Shown here piece by piece: positions 38,955-47,570 of a stretch of 54,198 bases of DNA. The notes beneath the pieces are model-generated. The model had not been told where the DNA came from and did not search any database. It saw nothing but the letters and a program-made list of their open reading frames with translations. The position numbers and the translations under genes were made by a program. How positions within the stretch are numbered: position 1 is the stretch's first letter; each line of letters starts with the position of its first letter. The DNA is from Novosphingobium beihaiense (GTDB lineage: Bacteria > Pseudomonadota > Alphaproteobacteria > Sphingomonadales > Sphingomonadaceae). Where the stretch lies: NCBI RefSeq assembly GCF_022832375.1, contig NZ_JALHLG010000028.1, forward strand, positions 1 to 54,198, given 5' to 3'.

Positions 38955-40412
38955 ATGGACGGCTGCCAGCAGGACAAGAACGGTGTCATCTCAGCCGGAA
39001 AGCGGTTGCCTGTCCATTATGGACTGGCGCTCGTTCCGGCGGTGATGCTGCTGATCCTGCTGGCGCGGCGGGTCTGGGACGTCGATATCTTCTGGCAGCT
39101 CAAGCTGGGAGAACTGATCCTCGCCCGCCATGGCCCGGTGCGCGCCGAGCCGTTTTCTGCACTCCATCTGGGTGAGCCGCTGACCACCATTTCCTGGCTG
39201 GGGCAGGCAGTCATGGCGCAAGTCCGGCTGACCGGCGGATGGGATTTGCTTCGGCTGTTCGATGCGCTGTGCTGGCTGGGCGGGTTATGGGCTCCGGCGG
39301 CGGCCTGCCGTGCCCGCGGGGCCAGCCTGAATGCGGTCATGCTGGCGCTGGTACTGGTCTTCTTCGCGGTGCTTCCTACCGCCAGCATCCGGCCGCAGAG
39401 TTTTGCCCTGCTGTGTTTTGGTCTGCTGCTGGCGCTGCGGCGGCTCGATCCAGGTCTGATCTGGACGGCGGTGCTGGGCGCGCCGTTGCTGGTGCTCTGG
39501 CAGAACCTGCATCCTTCGGTGAGCGTGGGAGTGATCGCGATGGCTGCTTCCGCCGCTCCAGGGGCGCTGGGCTGGCTGCGGGGCCGCAAGGGCAGTGTGC
39601 CATGGGCGCCTGTGGTTCTGGCCCTGATAGGAGCGGGTGCGATCTTCGCCACGCCCGATGGCGTTTCGGTGCTGGCGGTTTCCGCACGCAACGCCGCGGC
39701 AAGTATTGCCATTGGCGCCAGCGAGTGGCTGCCTTTGTGGATCCCGGCCAACCGCACGACGGCGATCCCGGTCGTGATCACCGCGCTGTTGGCGCTGTTG
39801 CTGCTGCGGCGCCACCGTGACCGCATTGATCCCGCGGAATTGGCAGTGGCGCTGGTGCTCTTCGTGCTGACAGTGACGGCCTATCGCTTCGTACTGTTCT
39901 GGGCGGCGGCGATGGTGCCGGTGATCGCCCGTGCCGCCACCGCTCCGGACGCTTCGTCAGAGCCCGCTAAACTGCCGCGTGGGGTGATCGCGGTGCCGCT
40001 GCTCCTTGTGGCGGTGCTGGGGCCCGTGGTGCTGCCTGCGCGGTTCATGCCCAGCATTCCGCTCGATGCGATTGCCCGCCTCAAGCAAGAGCATTTGCAT
40101 GGCACCATCTATGGCGATTTTCCGTTCGGGGGCGCCATTATCGATAGCGGTTATCCGGCGTGGCGAGTGGCCTACGATGGCCGCTACTACCGCTACTCGC
40201 GCCATGAATGGCAATACAATGGCGGGATAGAAAACGGCATCGTCCCGCTTGTGGACGTCGTGCACAAGTGGCACCCGGCGGCCTTCATCCTTAATGCACA
40301 CCACAACGCGCCGCTCGCGCAGGCTCTGGCACGCAGCCGCAAGTGGCGGCGGATCTACGCGCGCGAGGGGATCGTCGTTTATGTGCCTGCGAGGATCAGG
40401 CCCCGCGCATGA
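38955..40412 (+). CDS. Polytopic membrane protein, glycosyltransferase-like, unknown
   Basis: 485 residues with about 9-10 hydrophobic spans. The first loop after span one reads DVDIFWQLKLGELILARHGPV, a variant of the D-x-W/F-W-x-L-x-x-G motif seen in GT-C-like membrane proteins that use lipid-linked sugars. A soluble C-terminal part (about 370-485) carries YGDFPFGGAIIDSG and VAYDGRYYRYS. No clear catalytic Asp pair can be fixed. Its last 17 bases overlap the convergent SDR gene. Confidence 0.65.
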   Translation: MDGCQQDKNGVISAGKRLPVHYGLALVPAVMLLILLARRVWDVDIFWQLKLGELILARHGPVRAEPFSALHLGEPLTTISWLGQAVMAQVRLTGGWDLLRLFDALCWLGGLWAPAAACRARGASLNAVMLALVLVFFAVLPTASIRPQSFALLCFGLLLALRRLDPGLIWTAVLGAPLLVLWQNLHPSVSVGVIAMAASAAPGALGWLRGRKGSVPWAPVVLALIGAGAIFATPDGVSVLAVSARNAAASIAIGASEWLPLWIPANRTTAIPVVITALLALLLLRRHRDRIDPAELAVALVLFVLTVTAYRFVLFWAAAMVPVIARAATAPDASSEPAKLPRGVIAVPLLLVAVLGPVVLPARFMPSIPLDAIARLKQEHLHGTIYGDFPFGGAIIDSGYPAWRVAYDGRYYRYSRHEWQYNGGIENGIVPLVDVVHKWHPAAFILNAHHNAPLAQALARSRKWRRIYAREGIVVYVPARIRPRA

Positions 40413-41076
40413 CGGGGACGAGGGCGCCAGTCACCGAACGCGCGCCCTCCGACGCCAGGAAGCCGATGACGTCGGCAATCGCAGCAGGCTGAACCCATTC
40501 CGAGAAATCGGCGTCGGGCATGTCGGCGCGGTTAATGGGCGTGTCGATGATGCTTGGCAGAACGGCATTCACCGTCACGGTGGTTCCGGCCAGTTCCTCC
40601 GCCAGCGCTTCGGTCATACGGTGCACGCCGGACTTCGAAGCGGCATAGGCGCCCATGCCCATTCCGGCCTTCACGGCCGCACCCGCGCCGATGTTGACGA
40701 TGCGCCCGGCGTTGGATTTCTTGAGTTCGCTCAGGGCAAGCTGCGTGATCGTCGCGGCTGTCATCAGGTTCATTGCTTGCATCCTGGCCCATGTGGCGAT
40801 CGAACCATCTTCCAGCGTTTCCCAGGCGAAGCCGCCCGCGACGTTGACCAGAATGTCGATCCCGCCATGCGCCGCCACGACTTTGCCGAGCGCGGCCTTG
40901 GTGGCGTCTGCATCGGTCAGGTCCACGCCGCCGATGTCCAGAGCACCGTCCAGCGCGGTTTTGGCTTCAGGGGCGAAGTCGATACGCGTGACCTTGTCGC
41001 CTGTAGCGGCGAAGTATTCCGCCACTGCCTGCCCGAGGGCGCCGAAACCACCCGTGACGATAACCGAACGTGCCAT
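40396..41076 (-). CDS. SDR-family protein lacking the usual catalytic serine
   Basis: 226 residues. The cofactor motif TGGFGALG (8-15) and YAASK (Y144, K148) are present, and VNVAGG replaces NNAG. The position 13 residues before the Tyr, normally catalytic Ser, is Ala (A131, in VNIGAGAAVKAG). It may be a reductase using another residue, or a binding protein. Start at ATG 41076 rather than the upstream 41127. It overlaps the 3' end of the membrane protein gene by 17 bases. Confidence 0.85.
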   Translation of the reverse strand: MARSVIVTGGFGALGQAVAEYFAATGDKVTRIDFAPEAKTALDGALDIGGVDLTDADATKAALGKVVAAHGGIDILVNVAGGFAWETLEDGSIATWARMQAMNLMTAATITQLALSELKKSNAGRIVNIGAGAAVKAGMGMGAYAASKSGVHRMTEALAEELAGTTVTVNAVLPSIIDTPINRADMPDADFSEWVQPAAIADVIGFLASEGARSVTGALVPVMRGA

Positions 41077-41187
41077 GAGATCTCCTCGCTTTCCCACAAA
41101 GCTAACTATGCCGGGGCAGGGGGGCAAGCGGGCCGGGTAAAGCCAACGCCCTGCCGATGTTGCGCCCGAAAAGCAGGGCCAGAAAAG

Positions 41188-41227
41188 AAAAAGGGGCGGC
41201 CCTCCCGATGGAAGGCCGCCCCTTTTT
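41188..41227 (-). terminator. Bidirectional Rho-independent terminator downstream of the peroxiredoxin
   Basis: AAAAAGGGGCGGCC (41188-41201) and GGCCGCCCCTTTTT (41214-41227) are perfectly complementary. Read from the minus strand the stem is followed by TTTTTCTTTTC. It ends the peroxiredoxin transcript 20 bases past the stop. Confidence 0.9.
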
Positions 41228-41247
41228 CGTAATACGCGGCGCAGCGT

Positions 41248-41727
41248 TCAGAGCTGGCCGAGCATGTATTCCGCCGAACTGACTTCGAACGTGCCAGGCG
41301 CTTCGACGTTCAGCTTTTCGACCACGCCGTCATTCACCACCATCGAGAAACGCTGGCCGCGGCTGCCCAGGCCGAAGCCCGAACCGTCCATGACGAGGTC
41401 CAGCGCCTTGGCGAAGTCACCATTGCCGTCCGCCAGCATGGTGACGTCCGAGGAACCGGAGGCCACGCCCCAGGCCCCCATCACGAACGCGTCGTTGACG
41501 GCGGTGCAGATGATCTCGTCGATGCCCTTGGCCTTCAGTTCCGCCGCTTTCTCGACGAACCCGGGCAGATGCTTGGCCGAGCAGGTCGGGGTGAAGGCAC
41601 CCGGGACCGAGAACAGCGCGACCTTCTTGCCGGCGAAGTAATCGGCGGTCTGGACCGGCTCGGGGCCGCTCTCGCCAGCTTTCATCAGCTTGACGTCAGG
41701 CAGCTTGTCTCCAACGGCGATGGTCAT
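41248..41727 (-). CDS. Peroxiredoxin, Prx5/redoxin family
   Basis: Reduces hydrogen peroxide and alkyl hydroperoxides. The 159 residues carry the peroxidatic Cys in PGAFTPTCS (C49); a second Cys is C74 (IICTAVND). The segment GSRGQRFSMVVNDGVVEKL holds the conserved active-site Arg. Proteins of this type usually take electrons from glutathione/glutaredoxin, matching the glutathione reductase elsewhere in the window. AAAGGA precedes the ATG. Confidence 0.92.
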   Translation of the reverse strand: MTIAVGDKLPDVKLMKAGESGPEPVQTADYFAGKKVALFSVPGAFTPTCSAKHLPGFVEKAAELKAKGIDEIICTAVNDAFVMGAWGVASGSSDVTMLADGNGDFAKALDLVMDGSGFGLGSRGQRFSMVVNDGVVEKLNVEAPGTFEVSSAEYMLGQL

Positions 41728-42020
41728 GGAATAGATCCTTTATTCTGCAAGTGAATCGCAATTCGCGCAGATATAGGGGCTATGCAGGCAACGGCAACGC
41801 CCCGTGTCATGAATCGCATGTGGTGAATTGCAGTTTACGATACGCGTTGAAGCATCGGCAGGCACTTCCGTGGATACTGTAACCTGCTGCGGGACTGGCT
41901 TGTGGTCGAACTGGGGACATACAGGCAAGGCAAGCACTGCAGCCGGGCGGCTTTCATGCCGCGGAGCCGCTGAATCAGCTCCCAGCGTCTCTGCCGAACC
42001 GGAACCGGTAAGGCCAGTTT
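41728..42020. other. Intergenic region between peroxiredoxin and ahcY signals
   Basis: About 290 bases, part of a 457-base gap between divergent genes. It must carry the peroxiredoxin promoter on the minus strand. Two 64-65-codon open frames (41740-41937 minus, 41828-42022 plus) were examined; neither has a good start, ribosome site or recognisable sequence. Base composition is lower in GC than the genes around it. I see nothing else I can name. Confidence 0.5.
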
Positions 42021-42053
42021 GATCGCGGGGGAGCCACGCGCTCCTCCGCGATC
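42021..42053. other. Strong hairpin upstream of the ahcY operator
   Basis: GATCGCGGGGGAG (42021-42033) pairs with CTCCTCCGCGATC (42041-42053), a 13-bp stem with one G-U and a 7-base loop. It adjoins the palindrome at 42054. It may insulate ahcY from upstream transcription. Confidence 0.55.
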
Positions 42054-42073
42054 ATATAAAGATATCTTTATAT
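42054..42073. promoter_or_regulatory. Perfect 20-bp palindrome upstream of ahcY (SahR-type operator candidate)
   Basis: ATATAAAGATATCTTTATAT is its own reverse complement and stands out as pure AT-rich sequence in GC-rich DNA. ArsR-family SahR repressors of Proteobacteria, which respond to S-adenosylhomocysteine, control ahcY and methionine-cycle genes through palindromes of about this form (from memory). It lies 112 bases before the start codon. Confidence 0.65.
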
Positions 42074-42092
42074 TTGCTTCGGGCGTCCGGAG

Positions 42093-42171
42093 TGGGTAGG
42101 GAGCGTGCATTGCTGGTGCCGCGCGCAATCCCGCTCGATGCGGGGCGTGGTGCCGTCCCGTAAACTACCCA
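42093..42171 (+). promoter_or_regulatory. Foldable ahcY leader closed by a stem next to the ribosome site
   Basis: TGGGTAG (42093-42099) can pair with CTACCCA (42165-42171), whose 3' end adjoins the AGGAG ribosome site. Inside are ATTGC/GCAAT (42109/42125) and CCCGC/GCGGG (42130-42144), plus a direct repeat TGGTGCCG at 42114 and 42148. It does not match the SAH riboswitch consensus I remember. GC-rich RNA folds easily, so this is only a candidate. Confidence 0.3.
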
Positions 42172-42184
42172 GGAGTTCGCGCCC

Positions 42185-43594
42185 GTGGCCAACGCCCAGA
42201 CCGCTGCACACGATTACGCCATCGCAGATATCTCGCTCGCCGATTTCGGCCGTGCGGAGATTGCCATCGCCGAAACCGAAATGCCCGGTCTGATGGCCCT
42301 GCGCGACGAGTTCGGCGCGTCGAAGCCGCTCAAGGGCGCGCGCATCACCGGTTCGCTGCACATGACGATCCAGACTGCCGTGCTGATCGAAACGCTGGTT
42401 GCGCTCGGTGCCGAAGTGCGCTGGGCCACCTGCAACATCTTCTCGACGCAGGATCACGCTGCCGCCGCGATCGCCGCGCAGGGCATTCCGATCTACGCGA
42501 TCAAGGGTGAGAGCCTGTCCGATTACTGGGACTATGTCGGCAAGATCTTTGACTGGGGCGATGATCAGACCGCCAACATGATCCTCGACGATGGCGGCGA
42601 TGCCACCATGTTTGCGCTGTGGGGCGCGCGCGTCGAAGCGGGTGAGGACCTGTTCGAGCCCTCGAACGCCGAAGAGATCGAATTCTGCCGCGCGCTCAAG
42701 GCGTTCCTCAAGGCGAAGCCGGGTTACCTTTCGCGCTCGGTCAACGCGATCAAGGGCGTCTCGGAAGAGACCACCACTGGCGTGCACCGTCTCTATCACC
42801 TGGCCAAGGACGGCAAGCTGCCGTTCCCCGCGATCAACGTGAACGACTCCGTCACCAAGTCGAAGTTCGACAACCTTTATGGCTGCCGCGAATCGCTGGT
42901 CGACGCGATCCGCCGTGCGACCGACGTGATGCTGGCCGGTAAGGTCGCCTGCGTTGCCGGTTTCGGCGATGTCGGCAAGGGCTCGGCCGCGTCGCTGCGC
43001 AATGGCGGCGCCCGCGTCATGGTCACGGAAATCGATCCGATCTGCGCGCTGCAGGCGGCGATGGAAGGCTATGAAGTCGTCACCATGGACGAAGCCGTGA
43101 AGCGCTGCGACCTCTTCGTGACCTCCACCGGCAACGAAGCGGTGATCACGGGCGCCCACATGGAGCAGATGAAGGACAAGGCTATTGTCTGCAACATCGG
43201 CCACTTCGACTCCGAGATCCAGATTTCCGCGCTCGACAACTACGATTGGAAGGAAATCAAGCCGGGCACCGATCTCGTCACGTTCCCGGACGGCAAGCAG
43301 ATCATCATTCTGGCCAAGGGCCGCCTGGTGAACCTGGGCTGCGCCACCGGCCACCCGAGCTTCGTGATGTCGGCCAGCTTCACCAACCAGACGCTCGCGC
43401 AGATCGAACTGTTCACGAAGTCCGACGATTACGAGAACCGCGTCTACGTGCTGCCCAAGCACCTCGACGAAAAGGTGGCGGCGCTGCACCTCGAAAAGCT
43501 GGGCGTGAAGCTCACCCAGCTTTCGGAAAAGCAGGCTGCTTATATCGGCGTGCCGCAGGAAGGCCCGTTCAAGCCGGATCACTACCGCTACTGA
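42185..43594 (+). CDS. ahcY: Adenosylhomocysteinase
   Basis: Hydrolyses S-adenosylhomocysteine to adenosine and homocysteine, keeping methyltransferases active; homocysteine then returns to methionine. The 469 residues begin at GTG, nine bases after AGGAG. NAD binds at [35 protein letters not shown] holds active-site Lys/Asp/Asn/Cys residues, and the C-terminal KPDHYRY is invariant in the family. It is preceded by regulatory palindromes and followed by its own terminator, so it is a single-gene unit. Confidence 0.97.
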   Translation: MANAQTAAHDYAIADISLADFGRAEIAIAETEMPGLMALRDEFGASKPLKGARITGSLHMTIQTAVLIETLVALGAEVRWATCNIFSTQDHAAAAIAAQGIPIYAIKGESLSDYWDYVGKIFDWGDDQTANMILDDGGDATMFALWGARVEAGEDLFEPSNAEEIEFCRALKAFLKAKPGYLSRSVNAIKGVSEETTTGVHRLYHLAKDGKLPFPAINVNDSVTKSKFDNLYGCRESLVDAIRRATDVMLAGKVACVAGFGDVGKGSAASLRNGGARVMVTEIDPICALQAAMEGYEVVTMDEAVKRCDLFVTSTGNEAVITGAHMEQMKDKAIVCNIGHFDSEIQISALDNYDWKEIKPGTDLVTFPDGKQIIILAKGRLVNLGCATGHPSFVMSASFTNQTLAQIELFTKSDDYENRVYVLPKHLDEKVAALHLEKLGVKLTQLSEKQAAYIGVPQEGPFKPDHYRY

Positions 43595-43640
43595 TTGCAC
43601 GTATCGCGGCCCGCTGCGGCGGGCGCGGTTCGCAAAAAGG

Positions 43641-43673
43641 CCCGGGGCAGCATAGGCTTGTCCCGGGTTTTTT
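43641..43673 (+). terminator. Rho-independent terminator of ahcY
   Basis: CCCGGGGCA (43641-43649) and TGTCCCGGG (43659-43667) form a 9-bp stem with one G-U pair, followed by TTTTTT. It is 46 bases beyond the stop codon. Confidence 0.9.
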
Positions 43674-43777
43674 CGTGCCGTGCGGGGCCGGACCGCGCAT
43701 AGCGGGCAGTGGATTGCGCGAAGTTCATGACAGCGGCCCATTGTCATGGCGGCTTGTCGGCACCATAGCCGGTTGCG

Positions 43778-46132
43778 ATGGACCTTGAACGCTTTCTGCC
43801 CTTGTTGATCGGACTGCTGCTGGGCGCCTGGATGCTGGCGGCGGCCTGGGCCGTTCTGGCGGCACGGGCGAGGGAGAAGCGGACGGAAAGCCAGCTTCGA
43901 TCGGCCCGGCGGCTGGCGAGGATGGTTGAAGAATCGCCCGCCTTGCCGCTGCTGGTGCGATCCGACGGGCGAATCGAGGCCAGCCCGCGCCTGGCGCAAT
44001 GGCTGGGGCTCGATGCAGTCCCGCAATATCTGTCCGAACTCGATGGACAGGGCCGGGGGCTGCCGCGAGACAAGCTTGCCGAACTCACCGAAGCGGTACG
44101 CCGCTGCCAGAAGACGGCGGCGCCGTTCCGCATGGTGGTGACGCCGGAAGGCTCTACCCGCAGTCTCGCGCTGCGCGGCCATCTGGCGGACCCGCAGGTT
44201 TCGCCGGGCGGGGCCGCGCTCGTGTGGATTTTCGATTTCAGCGACAGCGAAAGCGAACTGGCCCGCCTGCGGGAGGAAGCGGCGCGGGCGCAGGGCGATT
44301 TCCACGCGCTCGTCTCACTGATCGAGGCGGCGCCGATGCCGATGTGGTTCCGGCGGCCGGACGGTGAGATCCAGCTCGTCAATTCCGCTTACGTCGCGGC
44401 CGTTGGCGCGGAAAGCGCGGAAGCGGTGGTCGCGGGCGGGGTGGAACTGGTCGAGGCGGTTGATGGCCTCACGCCCGCGCAAGTCGCGCAGCAGGCGGCG
44501 GAAGAAGGCGCGCCGGTCGAGCGTGTCGTCCACACGACCATCGGTGGACAGCGCCGTGCCCTGCGGGTCAGCGACCTGCCGCTCGGGGAGGATGGGGTCG
44601 CCGGTTATGCGGTGGACATCGAGGACATGGAGGAAATGTCCCGCTCGTTCAAAGCGTTCCGTGATGCCCAGCGATCCATGCTCGATCAGTTGTCTGCCGG
44701 TGTCGCGCAGTTCGATGCCAAGCGGCGGCTCACGTTCGCTAACCAGCCGTTCCAGCGCCTGTTCAGCCTGCCCGCGCGGACGATGCAGGACCCGCCCGCC
44801 TTCGAACGTCTTCTCGATACCGCCCGCGTTGCTGGCCGGGTGCCCGAAGTGCGCGACTTCCCGGCCTGGCGGCGCGAGCGCGCGGCATGGTTCGCGGCAG
44901 GCGATACGCATGAGGAGGCCTGGTCTCTGGCCGATGGCACGCATCTGCGCATCGTCGCCCAGCCGGTGCCTGACGGCGGATTGCTGATGATCGTCGAGGA
45001 CCGCACCGAGCAGCTTCGCCTGTCCGCCATCCGCGACACCATGCTGCGCACTCGCACCGCGACGTTCGACAGCCTGTTCGAATCAATCGCCGTCTTCGCG
45101 CCGGATGGCCGGATGCAGACGTGGAACCGCCGTTTCGCCGCCGACTGGGGGCTCGACAGCGAATTTCTCGATACCCATCCGCATGTCGAAGCGCTGCTCA
45201 AGAAGATCGCCTCGCGGCTCAAGCGTCCGGCCGAGGCGGAGACGGTGGGCACGGTTGTGCGTGCGGCTACGCTCGACCGCACCCAGAAGGGCGGGCGGAT
45301 CGGGTTGGCTGACGGGCGCATGCTCGAATTTGCCGGTGTCCCTCTGCCCGATGGCAATGGTCTGCTCGCCGTTCTGGACATCACCGATTCGCAAAAAGTC
45401 GAGGATGCCCTGCGCGAGAGCAATGCGGCCCTGATCGAGGCAGATGCGATCAAGACGCGGTTCCTGGCGCACATGAGCTATGAACTGCGCAATCCGCTCA
45501 ATTCGATCGGCGGTTTTGCCGAAATGCTGGAACATGGCCTTGGCGGCGAACTGAATGAGGCGGGTAAGGATTACGTTGGCTCGATCCTCCAGGCTTCGGG
45601 CCAGTTGGGCGAACATATCGACAGCCTGCTCGATCTTTCGCAAAGCGAGGCCGGGATGCTGCCGCTCAAGCGCGAGGAGATCGAGGTCATGCCGTTCCTT
45701 CGCACGATTGCCGAGGAACGTGGTCAAAGGCTGGAGAAGGCCGGACTGACGCTGGACCTTCGCGCCAGCGGGCTGATGCGGCCGCTTTCGGCGGACCGCC
45801 GCCGTCTTGCGCGGGCGATCGGGCATCTTGTCGACAATGCGATTACCGCAAGTCCGCGCGGAAGCCGCATTTTGGTGCAGGTCTCGCGCCGCAAGGCGGA
45901 TGGTGAGGATCGCGTGCAGATCCTCGTGCAGGACAAGGGCAAGGGGATGGACAGCCGCAGCCTTGCCCGGGCGCTCGAAGGCATGAAAGTCAGTTCCGAC
46001 GGCAAACGTGTGGAGCGCCGTCAGGGGCTGGGCCTCCCGCTCGCGCGGCAACTGGTCGAGGCGCATGGCGGCACGCTCAAGCTGGTATCCGAACCAGGGC
46101 AGGGCACCAGCGCGATTGTGGAACTGCCGTGA
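43778..46132 (+). CDS. divL: DivL-like atypical histidine-kinase-fold protein (tyrosine at phosphoacceptor)
   Basis: 784 residues: one membrane anchor (about 6-29), several PAS-like domains (about 45-530), then HisKA and ATPase domains. The H-box reads MSYELRNPLNSIGGF, so Y568 replaces the phosphoacceptor His. The ATP site looks intact: N box HLVDNAITA, G1 DKGKGM, G2 QGLGLPLARQL. Caulobacter DivL has the same substitution (Y550) and size (769); it binds DivK and controls the CckA-CtrA cell-cycle relay. The downstream tsaE-amgK-murU-addBA order is also that of alphaproteobacterial divL loci, from memory. First gene of its operon. Confidence 0.85.
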   Translation: MDLERFLPLLIGLLLGAWMLAAAWAVLAARAREKRTESQLRSARRLARMVEESPALPLLVRSDGRIEASPRLAQWLGLDAVPQYLSELDGQGRGLPRDKLAELTEAVRRCQKTAAPFRMVVTPEGSTRSLALRGHLADPQVSPGGAALVWIFDFSDSESELARLREEAARAQGDFHALVSLIEAAPMPMWFRRPDGEIQLVNSAYVAAVGAESAEAVVAGGVELVEAVDGLTPAQVAQQAAEEGAPVERVVHTTIGGQRRALRVSDLPLGEDGVAGYAVDIEDMEEMSRSFKAFRDAQRSMLDQLSAGVAQFDAKRRLTFANQPFQRLFSLPARTMQDPPAFERLLDTARVAGRVPEVRDFPAWRRERAAWFAAGDTHEEAWSLADGTHLRIVAQPVPDGGLLMIVEDRTEQLRLSAIRDTMLRTRTATFDSLFESIAVFAPDGRMQTWNRRFAADWGLDSEFLDTHPHVEALLKKIASRLKRPAEAETVGTVVRAATLDRTQKGGRIGLADGRMLEFAGVPLPDGNGLLAVLDITDSQKVEDALRESNAALIEADAIKTRFLAHMSYELRNPLNSIGGFAEMLEHGLGGELNEAGKDYVGSILQASGQLGEHIDSLLDLSQSEAGMLPLKREEIEVMPFLRTIAEERGQRLEKAGLTLDLRASGLMRPLSADRRRLARAIGHLVDNAITASPRGSRILVQVSRRKADGEDRVQILVQDKGKGMDSRSLARALEGMKVSSDGKRVERRQGLGLPLARQLVEAHGGTLKLVSEPGQGTSAIVELP

Positions 46133-46575
46133 AGATTGCGCTTCCCGACCTGGCGGCGATGGACCGGCTGGGCCGCGCTATCGCAGGTGTTTTGCGCCCG
46201 GGCGATGTCGTGGCGCTATCCGGCGGGCTGGGTGCGGGGAAGACCACGCTGGCGCGCGCGATCATCGCAGGCCTGGGGCATGAAGGCGAAGTGCCATCGC
46301 CCAGCTTCGCTATCGTCGAACTCTACGATCCGCCCTCGGTGCGCCTGCCGCTGGTCCACGCCGATTTTTACCGTTTGGAACGGCCGGAAGAGGCGGAGGA
46401 AATCGGTCTCGACGATTACCGGGACGGCGCCGCGATGATTGCCGAATGGCCAGATCATGCAGGCGGATTCGCGCATGAGCCGGGCTGCCTCTCGGTTGCG
46501 CTGGAAGTTATGGATGACGGGCGCATGGCCATTGTCGAGGGCGGGGCCGATTGGCTAGGGCGAATGCCGCAATGA
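46129..46575 (+). CDS. tsaE: tRNA t6A biosynthesis ATPase TsaE
   Basis: 148-residue P-loop ATPase that works with TsaB and TsaD to make N6-threonylcarbamoyladenosine at position 37 of ANN-decoding tRNAs. Walker A is GLGAGKTT (33-40); SPSFAIVELYD and HADFYRL are family landmarks. It starts at a GTG inside the last codons of divL (GTGA overlap) and its TGA overlaps the next ATG, so it is translationally tied to both. Confidence 0.94.
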   Translation: MKIALPDLAAMDRLGRAIAGVLRPGDVVALSGGLGAGKTTLARAIIAGLGHEGEVPSPSFAIVELYDPPSVRLPLVHADFYRLERPEEAEEIGLDDYRDGAAMIAEWPDHAGGFAHEPGCLSVALEVMDDGRMAIVEGGADWLGRMPQ

Positions 46576-47570
46576 CATCGAATCCGTCCGAACTGCCCGC
46601 TGATCTCGATCCGTTCCTGGCCAAGGCAGGCTGGGGCGAGGCGGCGGTAGAGCCGCTGCCCGGCGATGCGTCTTTCCGGCGCTATTTCCGTATTCGCAAA
46701 GCCTCTGGCGATACCGCGATGCTGATGGACGCTCCGCCGCCCAATGAAGATCCGGGCCCGTTTCTGCGCGCCGCGCATTGGCTTGATGCCAATGGCATGC
46801 GCGCGCCGCGTATCCTCGCGGAGGATGCGGACCGGGGGCTTGTGCTGCTGGAGGATTTCGGGACAGCGCGTATGCGCGACTATCTGGACCAGTGGCCCGA
46901 CGATGAAGAGGCCGTCTACAAGGGCGCGGTGAATGCGCTGGTGCATCTGCACGATTTGCCGCCCGGCCCGTTTATCGATTATTCGATGAGCGAATATCAG
47001 CGCGAAACACGGCTGTTCGTTGATTGGTATTGCGCAGCGCGCAATCTCTATGTCGATGTGCCGGGCTATGTTGCGGCCTGGGAGAAAGTGCTGAGCGACC
47101 TGCTGCCGCGCCAGCGTCCCGGTGTTACCGTGCTACGCGATTACCATGCCGAGAACATCATGCTGCTGGGCGCTCTGGAAAAGCAGGGGCTGCTCGATTT
47201 CCAGGACGCGCTGGTGGGCCATCCGGCCTACGATCTGGTATCGCTGCTGCAGGATGCCCGCCGCGATGTTTCCGGGGAACTCGAAACGCGGATGCTCGAT
47301 CATTACATGCGGTCCACGCTGGTAGAGCCGGAGGCGTTCCGGGCGGACTACGCGCGGCTTGGCGCGCAGCGCAACGCCAAGATTATCGGTATTTTCGTGC
47401 GGCTGTGGCAGCGTGATGGCAAGCCGCGTTATCTGGACCTGATCCCGCGCGTCTGGGCGCTGCTGGAACGCGATCTCGCACATCCCGCGCTCGCGCCCGT
47501 GGCGGCCTGGTTCGGGACCAATATTCCAGCCGATTTGCGTGCGGCCCATGGGGGAACGTTTCAAGTATGA
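46572..47570 (+). CDS. amgK: N-acetylmuramate/N-acetylglucosamine kinase AmgK
   Basis: 332 residues with the aminoglycoside-phosphotransferase kinase fold. GDASFRRYFRI is the nucleotide-binding start, DYHAENIMLL the catalytic loop (Brenner-type, with D, H and N) and LLDFQDALVGHPAYDLVSLL the metal-binding Asp segment. AmgK phosphorylates the anomeric hydroxyl of recycled muropeptide sugars. The adjacent murU strongly supports this over an antibiotic kinase. ATG overlaps the tsaE stop (ATGA); seven upstream codons in frame are rejected. Confidence 0.88.
   Translation: MTSNPSELPADLDPFLAKAGWGEAAVEPLPGDASFRRYFRIRKASGDTAMLMDAPPPNEDPGPFLRAAHWLDANGMRAPRILAEDADRGLVLLEDFGTARMRDYLDQWPDDEEAVYKGAVNALVHLHDLPPGPFIDYSMSEYQRETRLFVDWYCAARNLYVDVPGYVAAWEKVLSDLLPRQRPGVTVLRDYHAENIMLLGALEKQGLLDFQDALVGHPAYDLVSLLQDARRDVSGELETRMLDHYMRSTLVEPEAFRADYARLGAQRNAKIIGIFVRLWQRDGKPRYLDLIPRVWALLERDLAHPALAPVAAWFGTNIPADLRAAHGGTFQV

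Noticed and set aside
41740..41937. 65-codon minus-strand frame upstream of the peroxiredoxin
   Set aside because: Overlaps the region needed for the peroxiredoxin promoter and has no coding character.
41828..42022. 64-codon plus-strand frame ending at the hairpin before ahcY
   Set aside because: TTG start, no ribosome site, no recognisable sequence; the position before a hairpin is suggestive but not enough.
42074..42184. Known SAH or SAM riboswitch in the ahcY leader
   Set aside because: The conserved bases of the SAH element as I remember them are absent, so only a generic foldable leader is reported.
46572..47570. Aminoglycoside-resistance phosphotransferase
   Set aside because: The fold is shared, but the adjacent nucleotidyltransferase and operon context fit AmgK of cell-wall recycling.
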